Source: PGYR01 sp034670025
GTDB taxonomy: Bacteria > Bacteroidota > Ignavibacteria > Kapaibacteriales > UBA2268
Direction: 5' to 3'
NCBI GenBank assembly: GCA_034670025.1
Contig: JAXMOE010000001.1
Location: 372,001 to 436,000 of the forward strand
Length of the DNA: 64,000 nt
In this document: in pieces, positions 51,824-60,180 of the stretch
Layout: each line of letters opens with the position of its first letter
Position numbering within the stretch: the stretch's first letter is position 1
The notes under the pieces: model-generated
What the model saw: only the letters and a program-made list of their open reading frames with translations
The model's database searches: none
What the model was told of the DNA's origin: nothing
Made by a program: the position numbers and the translations under genes

Positions 51824-53303
51824 CTAATGAGTACTTATTTTCTACATACTTAGATAGTTTTACAAAAGGTAGCCCTATTAGTAAATAGATAATAGCAACA
51901 ATTATACCTGTTCCTATATAATCATAATAAGTAGCTGAAAGCTCTAAGTATCTCTTGGTTAATTCTGCCATTGCAATTACAGAAACTAATGAAGTATCTT
52001 TGAGCAATGAAATAAAGTCATTAGTTACCGGTGGAATTACTAACCTTATTGCCTGGGGTATGATTATATGTTTTAGTGCTTGTCGCCTTGTCATTCCAAG
52101 TGATATTGCAGCTTCCATTTGACCTTTGGGTACAGAATATAAACCAGCTCTATAATTTTCAGCTTCATAAGCAGAGTAATTAAGACCAAGCCCTAATATT
52201 GCAGCTGTAAATGGATTCAGATTTAACCCTAAACTTGGTAAGGCATAGTAGATAAAAAATAGTTGAATAAGTAGGGGAGTGCCTCTGATAATTTCAATAT
52301 AAGCAGTAGCCAGAAATGCAATTGGTTTTGGAGCATATACTTTAGTCAATGCTATAATTAAACCCAAAAATACTGCAACAATCATAGATAAGATAGATAG
52401 AATAATAGTTGTTAATGCGGCTTCACCTAATATGGGAAGGTAACCGATATATCTATCTACATAATCGTCGAAAGTCAAATCAACTTTTCTTGAGTCTAAA
52501 AATTGATTATATTTTGTGGGTTTAATGTTTGAAGTTGTCTTGTCATCTAAGTAAACAGCAACCATGTAGTTCCACATATCCCATTGTTCTAATATTTCTC
52601 TTAGTTTACCAGAAGTTATCAACTTGGTAATAGCAACATTAATACTATTTTGTAATATGGTATCTTGTTTTCTCATTACTATGCCATAAACTACTTCGCC
52701 AATCGGGTCTCCAGTAAGTTTGAGTGCGGGATTCCAACCTGCATAATATTTAGCAACTGGTTCATCTATTAGCACGGCATCCAATCTGCCATTTTTCAAA
52801 TCTTCATAAGAACTTGCTTCACTGTCATAAGTTTTGACATTTATGTAACCGTGTTCTTTTAAGATTCTTTCGGCGAGTGATGCTTTTAATGTACCAACTT
52901 TCTTCTCTTCTAATCCATCTAAGTCTTTTATATCCTCTGAAGTGGCACGTACAACTATTTGCTGAAAAGTAATATAATACGGGATAGAAAATGCAACTTC
53001 TTTTTTTCTATCTTCCGTTATTTCTAAACCATTGATTGCAATATCGTAATCATTTCTTTTAAGGCCTGGTATTAATCCATCCCATTGATTTTGGAAATGA
53101 TTGTGCTCTACTCCCATTTCTTTTGAAATTGCATTAATTATATCAACTTCAAAGCCGATTAATTTCGTTGGAATTCTGGGATCTTGGAATACATAAGGAG
53201 CTCCACTTTCTGCATCAGCTGCCCATCTTAATGTCTCTTCACTGTTTTGCGACAGTAATAAAGTAGGAAAAAGTAAATAAATAAATAGTATAATTTTATT
53301 CAT
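51807..53303 (-). CDS. amino-acid ABC transporter, substrate-binding protein fused to permease
   Basis: A 498-residue single chain: a signal sequence (LFIYLLFPTLLLSQ), an SBP_bac_3 domain (about 25-265; GFEVDIINAISKEMG, LEITEDRKKEVAFSIPYY) and a glutamine-type permease domain (about 285-490) with the ABC-coupling EAA loop YSVPKGQMEAAISLGMT. It should bind a polar amino acid in the periplasm and move it through the membrane. The fusion keeps binding protein tethered to the permease. It starts with no gap after the ATPase gene. Confidence 0.93.
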   Translation of the reverse strand: MNKIILFIYLLFPTLLLSQNSEETLRWAADAESGAPYVFQDPRIPTKLIGFEVDIINAISKEMGVEHNHFQNQWDGLIPGLKRNDYDIAINGLEITEDRKKEVAFSIPYYITFQQIVVRATSEDIKDLDGLEEKKVGTLKASLAERILKEHGYINVKTYDSEASSYEDLKNGRLDAVLIDEPVAKYYAGWNPALKLTGDPIGEVVYGIVMRKQDTILQNSINVAITKLITSGKLREILEQWDMWNYMVAVYLDDKTTSNIKPTKYNQFLDSRKVDLTFDDYVDRYIGYLPILGEAALTTIILSILSMIVAVFLGLIIALTKVYAPKPIAFLATAYIEIIRGTPLLIQLFFIYYALPSLGLNLNPFTAAILGLGLNYSAYEAENYRAGLYSVPKGQMEAAISLGMTRRQALKHIIIPQAIRLVIPPVTNDFISLLKDTSLVSVIAMAELTKRYLELSATYYDYIGTGIIVAIIYLLIGLPFVKLSKYVENKYSLEKGNK

Positions 53304-54176
53304 TTAAACACTCAATAATTTTAAGTAGTCTTTGGTACGGTCATCTTTTGGATTGGAGAACATTTCTTCAGGAGGTGACATTTCTATTATTTTACCTTTA
53401 TCCATAAATACAACCAAATCAGAAGCATTTTTGGCAAAATTCATAGAGTGAGTTACAACTAATTGTGTCATGCCGTCTTTGTTCAAACTGGTCATAACTT
53501 TTATAACTTCATCAACTAATTCAGGATCCAGAGCAGAGGTCGGTTCATCATAAAGCATAACCATTGGATTCATTGCTAAAGCTCTGGCAATTGCTACTCT
53601 TTGTGCTTGTCCACCCGATAGTTGATTGGGTCTTCTGTCAATGTATTCTTCCATCCCTACTTTAGCAAGAAGCTTAATTGCCTCATCTTCAGAAGTTCCA
53701 ACATCTTTTCCTTGTACAATCTTTGGTGCAATAGTTATGTTTTCAAGAACTGTAAAGTTTGGAAAGAGGTTTAAACCTTGGAATAACATTCCAACTTTAG
53801 TTCTCAATTTGTGTGCTTTCAGTTTGAAATCTTGATTAAGTTTGTTTTCTTCAATAGAGTTTATGAAAGGCATACCAACTGTTTTTCTTATGTTTGTTGC
53901 ATTTTGTTCTACAAGTTTCTTATTGTTAGTCCTTGTAAGCTCCAAATTTCCAACTTTTATACTTCCTTCATCTAATATTTCTAAACAGTTGAGGCATCGT
54001 AGTAGTGTAGTTTTACCGCACCCTGAACGACCTATAATAGAAATTAGTTGACCTTTTTCTACTTCTAAGTGAATACCCTTCAATATATGATTATTACCAA
54101 AGTATTTGTGTAGATTTCTTATTTGTATTAATGGTTCCGTTATTAGACCTTTTTTGATGTTTTCTAATTGCACCAA
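53304..54176 (-). CDS. amino-acid ABC transporter ATP-binding protein
   Basis: A 290-residue ABC ATPase: Walker A GRSGCGKTT, signature LSGGQAQRVAIARAL, Walker B MLYDEPTSALD. It powers the fused permease next to it. A segment of roughly 30 residues (about 75-105) between the arm sheet and the Q-loop is longer than in GlnQ/HisP relatives. The start is unclear: TTG (54176) or GTG (54173); no ATG exists before residue 77, so a non-ATG start is required unless the frame begins upstream. Confidence 0.92.
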   Translation of the reverse strand: MVQLENIKKGLITEPLIQIRNLHKYFGNNHILKGIHLEVEKGQLISIIGRSGCGKTTLLRCLNCLEILDEGSIKVGNLELTRTNNKKLVEQNATNIRKTVGMPFINSIEENKLNQDFKLKAHKLRTKVGMLFQGLNLFPNFTVLENITIAPKIVQGKDVGTSEDEAIKLLAKVGMEEYIDRRPNQLSGGQAQRVAIARALAMNPMVMLYDEPTSALDPELVDEVIKVMTSLNKDGMTQLVVTHSMNFAKNASDLVVFMDKGKIIEMSPPEEMFSNPKDDRTKDYLKLLSV

Positions 54177-54212
54177 AATAATAAAAAAAAATCATAATTC
54201 TATGTAATGGTT

Positions 54213-54241
54213 AAAAAAAAAGCGTCCAATTGTGGACGCTT
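54213..54241 (-). terminator. intrinsic terminator after the OmpA-like gene
   Basis: On the minus strand the arms AAGCGTCCA (54241-54233) and TGGACGCTT (54228-54220) with loop of four are followed by a run of T (54220-54213). It ends the WD40-OmpA-like transcript and separates it from the ABC transporter genes. Confidence 0.93.
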
Positions 54242-54265
54242 GATAAAGTTGATTCTATTAAAAGA

Positions 54266-54979
54266 TTAAATCGATACAATCTTAATATATGATTTACCAA
54301 TATATCTTTTCCCTTTGGCCGCTTTTTCAGTCGGTGGGGGATTGTTTGGATCAGTACTATTGTTTGGCTCTATAGATATTCTAGTAACATCAATTCCATT
54401 CTTAGTAAAGTAATCTTTTAGTGAATTAGCTCTTTCAGTAGTCAATTCAGTGTTCTCATTTTTATTTTTATTATTGTCTGGAAACGAGATTATCTGAAAT
54501 TTTACAGATGGGTTCAAAGCTAATGTCTCGTACAAATCAGATAAGAAAATATCACTACCAACTCTTAATTTTGACTTATTATATTCAAAAGGAGGAACTG
54601 ACAAAGGTAGTTTAACACCAGCTTCTTTGGGCATTATAAGGAAATCTTTTGAAATTTCAGTATATTTATCTGTGTTAGGAACTTGTATAGATACAAGTTG
54701 ATCCATAAATCCTTTTTTCTTTAATTTGATTTCATAAGACTCACCTGCTTTTAGTCCTGTTAAGTAATAGTAACCATTCTCAGAAGCTCTACTTCTTGTA
54801 GCAGTTACTCTTCTATCATTTTTGGTTACTATTAGTGCAGTAGTTTCAGGTTGCTTTGAAACTTGATTAAATACGTTTCCTGTTAACGATACAACAGTTT
54901 GAATAAATCCTTGTGACTGTAAGTCATTTGCTAACAGTGAAATCATTGCTATTGCTATAATTGAAAATTTTAATTTCAT
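54266..54979 (-). CDS. exported protein with carboxypeptidase-regulatory-like and OmpA-like domains
   Basis: A 237-residue exported protein: signal sequence, then a beta-sandwich (about 30-110; VSLTGNVFNQ, YYYLTGLKAGESYEIKLKKKG) of the carboxypeptidase-regulatory type, then an OmpA/MotB-like C-terminal domain with a degenerate core (TTERANSLKDYFTKNGID). OmpA-like domains hold peptidoglycan; whether this one does is uncertain because the acidic pair that contacts DAP is not evident. It lies 12 bases after the WD40 protein gene. Confidence 0.75.
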   Translation of the reverse strand: MKLKFSIIAIAMISLLANDLQSQGFIQTVVSLTGNVFNQVSKQPETTALIVTKNDRRVTATRSRASENGYYYLTGLKAGESYEIKLKKKGFMDQLVSIQVPNTDKYTEISKDFLIMPKEAGVKLPLSVPPFEYNKSKLRVGSDIFLSDLYETLALNPSVKFQIISFPDNNKNKNENTELTTERANSLKDYFTKNGIDVTRISIEPNNSTDPNNPPPTEKAAKGKRYIGKSYIKIVSI

Positions 54980-54991
54980 TTTTTATTCCTG

Positions 54992-55951
54992 TTATTTTTG
55001 TTTTTCTAAATATCTAACTGTTCCATCAGCACAACCAAGTATGATTGTCGATGCGTCATAAACTAAATCTACTGACCAAATTTCCACTCCTGCGTTGTGT
55101 TCCCACAACAGCTTAGCATTCTCCGAATCCCATAGTTTCACCTTCTTATCTAGACTAGCGCTTACTATAGTTGTATTATCAAAAGCAAAGGAAACATCTT
55201 GAACTAACTCATCGTGAGCTTTCCAACTTTTTAATAGTTTACCATCAGGCATAGACCAAACTTTAATTACTCCGTCTTGGTCAGAGGAGACTAATTTTTT
55301 TGAATCGAATGAATAAAGAACTGTTAAAACTGGAGCTTCGTGATGAAGTAATGTCATTATTGGTTCTTTTGTTTCCAAATCTGTGCTCCAAATCTTGATG
55401 GATTTATCATCACTACAAGAAGCAATATATTTTCCGTCATAGCTATAAGCCACATTGTTAGTTGGTTCGGTGTGGTCTCTTAAGGTTTTGATCTCACTAC
55501 CTAATCTATAATCCCATAGCTTAACGGTCTTATCAAAACTAGTAGAAGCAATAAAAGTACTGCTATCATCTTGACTAAAGTAAACTCCAATAACTTGGTC
55601 AGTGTGACCTTTTAATATTTTTAGTTGTTCACCAGTTTCCACGTCCCACACTCTAACAGTATGGTCACCAGAACCACTAGCTATCCATTTGTCATTACCA
55701 GAAAAAGATAAGTTATTTACCTGACCAAGATGTCCAGTCATAGTTACTAATTCTTTCCCTTCAGGAATAGACCATATTTTGATGGTTTCATCTAAACTAC
55801 AAGTTGCTACTTTAGAGTCAGCTTCATTAACAAAGACACCGAGCACTTCATCATCATGACTACCCACAGTCCTTTCTTTATATTCAACTGCTGAAGCCGA
55901 AGTGACTACAATCACAGCAAGAACTATATATTTCGTAATTGTTCTAATCAT
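54992..55951 (-). CDS. exported WD40 repeat protein
   Basis: A 319-residue protein with a signal sequence (IVLAVIVVTSASA) and about seven WD40 repeats, each ending in K-(I/L)-W or V-W-D (DETIKIWS, DHTVRVWD, DKTVKLWD, DKSIKIWS, DGVIKVWS, DKKVKLWD). It fills a seven-blade propeller that can bind proteins in the envelope. The downstream OmpA-like gene suggests a joint periplasmic role, by inference. Confidence 0.88.
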   Translation of the reverse strand: MIRTITKYIVLAVIVVTSASAVEYKERTVGSHDDEVLGVFVNEADSKVATCSLDETIKIWSIPEGKELVTMTGHLGQVNNLSFSGNDKWIASGSGDHTVRVWDVETGEQLKILKGHTDQVIGVYFSQDDSSTFIASTSFDKTVKLWDYRLGSEIKTLRDHTEPTNNVAYSYDGKYIASCSDDKSIKIWSTDLETKEPIMTLLHHEAPVLTVLYSFDSKKLVSSDQDGVIKVWSMPDGKLLKSWKAHDELVQDVSFAFDNTTIVSASLDKKVKLWDSENAKLLWEHNAGVEIWSVDLVYDASTIILGCADGTVRYLEKQK

Positions 55952-56034
55952 TTAAAAATCCTTTATAAATGTAAATTTCTTATTTGTAAGAATTGTAATT
56001 ATTAATACTGCAAAATATCAATATAATATCAATT

Positions 56035-56412
56035 TTACGAACGTAACAGACTTATTGTTTCTTCTAATTTATTTTTTAGTGTCACCAGATCAGTAAGAGG
56101 GACTTGTTTTAGCACCTCTTTGTATCCTTTGCTTTTCTTGAATTCAACTAATTTCTCATCAAAATTAGATTCAGTCAAATCTGAATTTTTATAAAAAAAA
56201 CTCGAAGCTTGCTTAGTAGTTAACGAATGAGTGTAAAGTGCTTCTTTTAAAAGCTTCATTTTATTAACTAATTTCATGTCATAACGTCTGTTACCACCTT
56301 TGGAACGCTTTGCATTAAGAAAGCTAATCTCGCTTTCCCAATATCTAATAATGTGAGGTTCTACTGATAGCAGCTCACAAACTTCACTTAGTGACCAATA
56401 TAATTTTTTCAT
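56035..56412 (-). CDS. MerR family transcriptional regulator
   Basis: A 125-residue protein with the MerR winged helix (WSLSEVCELLSVEPHIIRYWESEIS then KGGNRRYDMKLVNKMKLLKE) and a short dimerisation helix, but no metal- or ligand-binding C-terminus. Its targets are unknown. It is a separate minus-strand gene, divergent from rpoZ by 124 bases. Confidence 0.9.
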   Translation of the reverse strand: MKKLYWSLSEVCELLSVEPHIIRYWESEISFLNAKRSKGGNRRYDMKLVNKMKLLKEALYTHSLTTKQASSFFYKNSDLTESNFDEKLVEFKKSKGYKEVLKQVPLTDLVTLKNKLEETISLLRS

Positions 56413-56496
56413 TTTGGGTTTGAAAGTTGAAACAAGTCAAAAATTAATATTCTTTTCTCTAAAATAAAAATATTTTTTATTCTTCTTAATAATTGT

Positions 56497-56504
56497 TAAA
56501 TTTG
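56497..56504 (+). promoter_or_regulatory. -7 promoter element for rpoZ
   Basis: TAAATTTG matches the Bacteroidota -7 motif and lies 32 bases upstream of the rpoZ ATG, but no TTG is found at the expected -33 spacing, so only the -7 element is claimed. Confidence 0.35.
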
Positions 56505-56536
56505 GAATTAAATTCTCATCAAAATAGTAGTAATAT

Positions 56537-56842
56537 ATGGAAAAATACATAGTCAATCCCGTTAAAGTTCGTATGAAAGAAACCAAAAAGGGTTCTGTTT
56601 ATCAAGCGATAGTTGCTATGGGGTTTAGAGCACGTCAGATTAATGACGATATCAAAATGGAGCTTAACAGCAGAATGGCTGATGTTATACCATCAGGTGA
56701 TGAGGGTGATGTAATTAATCACGATCAACTGAATATTAGTAGAGAATTCGATAGAATTCCTAAGCCTACATTTTTAGCGATGAAAGAAACTTATGAAGAT
56801 AAGTTGAGATTTGGTGATGAAAAAGAGTTGAAAAAACTTTAA
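56537..56842 (+). CDS. rpoZ: DNA-directed RNA polymerase omega subunit (Rpb6/RpoZ family)
   Basis: A 101-residue protein with the omega/Rpb6 fold: GSVYQAIVAMGFRARQIND at about 21-38 and REFDRIPKPTFLAMKE near the C-terminus, matching the elongated Bacteroidota form with its KPT(F/L)IA tail. It stabilises the beta' subunit. It is transcribed alone, with a strong terminator after it. Confidence 0.9.
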   Translation: MEKYIVNPVKVRMKETKKGSVYQAIVAMGFRARQINDDIKMELNSRMADVIPSGDEGDVINHDQLNISREFDRIPKPTFLAMKETYEDKLRFGDEKELKKL

Positions 56843-56867
56843 TTATCAACAATTAAGACAATTTTAG

Positions 56868-56900
56868 AAAGGAAGTATTATTTTAATACTTCCTTTTTTT
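56868..56900 (+). terminator. intrinsic terminator after rpoZ
   Basis: Thirteen-base arms AAAGGAAGTATTA (56868-56880) and complement (56884-56896) with a three-base loop, then T-run to 56900. It abuts the stop of the convergent bamD gene. Confidence 0.93.
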
Positions 56901-57636
56901 ATTTCTTTTCTTCAGACATTAAATCTGTCATTGAACTGTTGTATTGCCCATCAGGAAATGCTCTTTCGTATAACTGAATTATAGTTGTTGCCTCATCGTA
57001 TCTCTTCATTTTATGAAGTGATTGAACCTTACCCCAATAAGAATCCTCATAATATTTAGTATCATCATATTGATTTATAACTATATCATAATAAACAATA
57101 GCTGCTTTTGGGTCATCTAATTTTTTATAAAGCTCTGCTGTAGAGAATTGTCTGTGAGCTAATTTAGACCTCATTTCTAATATCTTTTCGTCTGCATCTT
57201 TTGCCAAAGAATCATTTGGGTAAGTGCCTTGAAACTCAAGTAGTGAAGATATTGCTTTGTGAGTATATTGTTGATCTCGCTCATAAGGTGGAGATAACTT
57301 ATAATAACATAGAGCTTTTTTATATAAAGATGCTTTGTTATGTTCTGAAGATGGGTAAACCCTACGTACAGAGTTATAGTTAAATGCAGCTAAAATATAT
57401 TTGCCACGAAGAAAATCTAATTCAGCTAAATTAAATTGTGCGTCATCTGCATATTGACTAGCTGGATACTGTAATTTTATTAGATCAAACATTTTCTGTG
57501 ATTCTAAGTAGTCTTCTTCTTCTTTTAATTCCAAACCTTTGTTGTAGAGGTTTTCAGCAGACATATTTCTAGTGTTAATAGAACTTCCACAAGAAGCTAA
57601 GAAAATAGAGATGGTAAGTAATATTATGTATTTCAT
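56899..57636 (-). CDS. bamD: outer-membrane assembly lipoprotein BamD
   Basis: A 245-residue lipoprotein (lipobox LASC, C16) made of five TPR repeats (AENLYNKGLELKEEEDYLES, QYADDAQFNLAELDFLRGKY, AKDADEKILEMRSKLAHRQF). BamD is the essential partner of BamA in folding outer-membrane proteins. Length and architecture match. The tRNA-Leu gene lies upstream on the same strand. Confidence 0.92.
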   Translation of the reverse strand: MKYIILLTISIFLASCGSSINTRNMSAENLYNKGLELKEEEDYLESQKMFDLIKLQYPASQYADDAQFNLAELDFLRGKYILAAFNYNSVRRVYPSSEHNKASLYKKALCYYKLSPPYERDQQYTHKAISSLLEFQGTYPNDSLAKDADEKILEMRSKLAHRQFSTAELYKKLDDPKAAIVYYDIVINQYDDTKYYEDSYWGKVQSLHKMKRYDEATTIIQLYERAFPDGQYNSSMTDLMSEEKK

Positions 57637-57668
57637 GTTATACTATACGATAATTAGATAGTAAGGTT

Positions 57669-57704
57669 AAAAAAAAAGGTTGATGACTATAATAATCATC
57701 AACC
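57669..57704 (-). terminator. intrinsic terminator after tRNA-Leu
   Basis: Nine-base arms GGTTGATGA (57704-57696 and 57686-57678 on the minus strand) with a nine-base loop, then T-run (57677-57669). It lies five bases after the tRNA 3' end and separates it from bamD. Confidence 0.9.
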
Positions 57705-57708
57705 CTTT

Positions 57709-57795
57709 TGGTACCCAGAGGGGGACTTGAACCCCCACGATGTTGCCATCACAGGATTTTAAGTCCTGAGCGTCTACCAATTCCGCCATCCGGGC
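57709..57795 (-). tRNA. tRNA-Leu(TAA)
   Basis: An 87-base type-II tRNA with acceptor GCCCGGA / TCTGGGT, D-loop GGTAGACGC, anticodon stem CAGGA-TCCTG with loop CTTAAAA (anticodon TAA), a long variable arm, T-loop GTTCAAGTC, and an encoded CCA at the 3' end. A TAGTTTTG -7-like motif lies at 57810-57817. Confidence 0.97.
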
Positions 57796-57910
57796 ACGAA
57801 ATTGAAGAGCAAAACTAAACAATTTATTTTAAAATAAAAATAAAATTTAAAAAAAAATGATGAAACAATTATTTTTCTAAATCGTAGTTAAAATAAAAGG
57901 AGATTAAATC

Positions 57911-58774
57911 ATGAAGAAAATACTATTTATAGTCGTACCACTGGTTTTGAGTACTTTAGCTTGTACTACAAACAGGAGTAATAATTATTACTCTTACGAC
58001 AAACCTGACCAACAAATTATTGTCAATGATAAGGATAATTCTAAATGGGTTAACCCAATGAGTGGAAACTCTTCTCAAAATGAGAATATTTATACTGATG
58101 GTCAAGGTGGGGGAGTTACAGTAATTAATAATTATTATAATGACAGAAACCCATATTACCAACCAGTAGTTGTTCCGTGGTGGAATAATGTTTATTACAA
58201 TGGCTATTGGGGCAGACCTTACAATGGACTTTCGTTTGGATTTGGCTACTATTCTGGTTTCTACGGTTATAACAATTGGTATTCACCGTGGTATCGATTT
58301 CACCCTGGGTTTGGTATAGGTTGGAATTCTTATTACGCTTACGGGTACGGTGGTCATCACCATCATAATAATCATTGGGCGAACAACAACAGAGCGCGTG
58401 AGTACAACAATAGACACAATAATTATTACAGATCACCCGAGAGAAGGCAAGTTAGTTCCAGAACTGCACTGAGCGGTAGAAGTAGTAACGGATATACTAG
58501 AAGTTCGAATAGTAGTGGACTCAATTCACGGAATTCGAACTACAACTCAAGGAACCGAAATTCGAATAGTTCTAGAAGTGGTGACGTGAGAAGTTCAAGA
58601 AGTAACACAAGATCCAGCTCAAACACTAGACAACCTAGTTATAACAAAGGTTCGTCAAGTTCAAGCAGATCGAGTGGATCTGGTTATAATCGTTCGTCTA
58701 GCGGCTCATCTTCTTCAAGAAGTGGTGGCTCATCAAGTGGGTCTTCGAGTTCACGTAGAGGTGGAAGGAGATAA
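57911..58774 (+). CDS. low-complexity Ser/Arg/Asn/Tyr/Gly-rich lipoprotein
   Basis: A 287-residue lipoprotein (lipobox TLAC, C18) preceded by an excellent Shine-Dalgarno AAAGGAG nine bases before its ATG. The middle (about 75-150) is rich in Tyr, Trp, Gly, Asn and His, including four histidines in a row; the C-terminal 120 residues are almost pure Ser, Arg, Gly and Asn. No fold is expected there, so it looks like a disordered surface or matrix protein. The aromatic-glycine part recalls adhesive or amyloid-like proteins, but I assign no function. The FadL-like gene follows after two bases. Confidence 0.75.
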   Translation: MKKILFIVVPLVLSTLACTTNRSNNYYSYDKPDQQIIVNDKDNSKWVNPMSGNSSQNENIYTDGQGGGVTVINNYYNDRNPYYQPVVVPWWNNVYYNGYWGRPYNGLSFGFGYYSGFYGYNNWYSPWYRFHPGFGIGWNSYYAYGYGGHHHHNNHWANNNRAREYNNRHNNYYRSPERRQVSSRTALSGRSSNGYTRSSNSSGLNSRNSNYNSRNRNSNSSRSGDVRSSRSNTRSSSNTRQPSYNKGSSSSSRSSGSGYNRSSSGSSSSRSGGSSSGSSSSRRGGRR

Positions 58775-58776
58775 TA

Positions 58777-60180
58777 ATGAGTAGATATATAGTTCTGTTT
58801 TTACTATCTACTTCAATTCTGAGCACACAAAACATAGATGGCACACTAATAGACTTAGTTAGGTATTCCAAATCAAATTATACAATTAATGCAAGATCGG
58901 CTGGATTAGGTGCTTCATACAATGGGATATTGAACGACAATGCGGCAATTATCAGTAACCCTGCTGGAATTACACTTACAAATTTATCAGAAATAAGTGT
59001 TGGGTTGAATAATAAATTCAATTACAACACTTATTCTTTTTTAGATAGAACTAGCAATACTGAAATCAATAGAATGAAGCTCAACAACTTCAGTATAGCT
59101 TCTCCAATTTTTAAAGAAGTTAACCACCCCAAAAACCTTTTTTTCGGTATCTCTTATAATTCCTATGGTGTTTCTGATAGGGAAATAGACATTACTACAT
59201 TTAACCCTAACCTTACTTATACTGGATATGAATCAACCTTTGGAAGAAGTTGGACTAAGAATTTAGGTCTCAATACTGATCAGTTTGAAGATTTAATCAC
59301 GGATAGTCTTACACAAAACTATAAGTTGGTAGAAACTGGCAGAAGACACAATCTCTTATTTGCTCTTGCATCTGAAGTTGAAGAATCTTTTTCCATTGGT
59401 GGTAGCTTGAATATATTCTATGGAAGCTTTGAGTATAATAGAGTTATAAATGAAGAAGATACAAGGCATATTTATGAGTCGGATGACCCAAGTATCAATC
59501 AAGAATTTGATAAAGTCCGTCATACTCTGAACTATTCGCAAGACTATATTTCTGCAAGTTTTAATTTAGGGTTAATATACAATCTTGATTCTACTTATAG
59601 ATTTTCACTCAATTTTGTTACTCCCGAAAGTATGGTAATTGATGAACTATTTACAGAAAGAGCAACACTCACAACTGATGACGGAAGACAGTACAGCTAC
59701 GATAACTTAGGTTCTGCTAATAGCAATACTTTCAAAGTGTCATTGCCTTGGACTTTGGCTGTTGGGTCATCTTATAAATTGTCAGATTTAATCATTACTG
59801 GGTCTGCAAAAATGAAAGGGTTCAACTCAATAGAGTTCACTGATACTGATGACGAATACTATTTAGATTTGAATAATGATTTGACCAACCAACTTAAAAC
59901 TTCATTCGAATTGGGTGGCGGATTTGAATACGACATCCCTTACACTATTTTAACAATCAGAGGTGGATATACTTTAGTAACCAGTCCGATAGAAGGAAGC
60001 AATGATTATAGTGAGCTGATAAGTGGGGGATTGAGCATATTTCCGATTGAGAGTCTGAGACTTGATTTGTTCTATCAAGCTTACAAATCTGACGAGAATA
60101 TATTTATATATGGAAACGCAAACTTGGATAACCAAATCCAATCAGATAATTTTGGTATTGGCATAACTTACAGGTATTAA
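58777..60180 (+). CDS. outer-membrane protein of the OmpP1/FadL/TodX type
   Basis: A 467-residue outer-membrane barrel. After the signal sequence comes the OmpP1/FadL hallmark NARSAGLGASYNGIL..DNAAIISNPAGI (residues 38-68), then about fourteen amphipathic strands and a terminal FGIGITYRY, typical of barrel C-termini. FadL-type channels pass hydrophobic compounds. An AAGGAGA site covers the end of the previous gene. It is probably coupled with the low-complexity lipoprotein and its stop overlaps the convergent mgtE by 4 bases. Confidence 0.85.
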   Translation: MSRYIVLFLLSTSILSTQNIDGTLIDLVRYSKSNYTINARSAGLGASYNGILNDNAAIISNPAGITLTNLSEISVGLNNKFNYNTYSFLDRTSNTEINRMKLNNFSIASPIFKEVNHPKNLFFGISYNSYGVSDREIDITTFNPNLTYTGYESTFGRSWTKNLGLNTDQFEDLITDSLTQNYKLVETGRRHNLLFALASEVEESFSIGGSLNIFYGSFEYNRVINEEDTRHIYESDDPSINQEFDKVRHTLNYSQDYISASFNLGLIYNLDSTYRFSLNFVTPESMVIDELFTERATLTTDDGRQYSYDNLGSANSNTFKVSLPWTLAVGSSYKLSDLIITGSAKMKGFNSIEFTDTDDEYYLDLNNDLTNQLKTSFELGGGFEYDIPYTILTIRGGYTLVTSPIEGSNDYSELISGGLSIFPIESLRLDLFYQAYKSDENIFIYGNANLDNQIQSDNFGIGITYRY

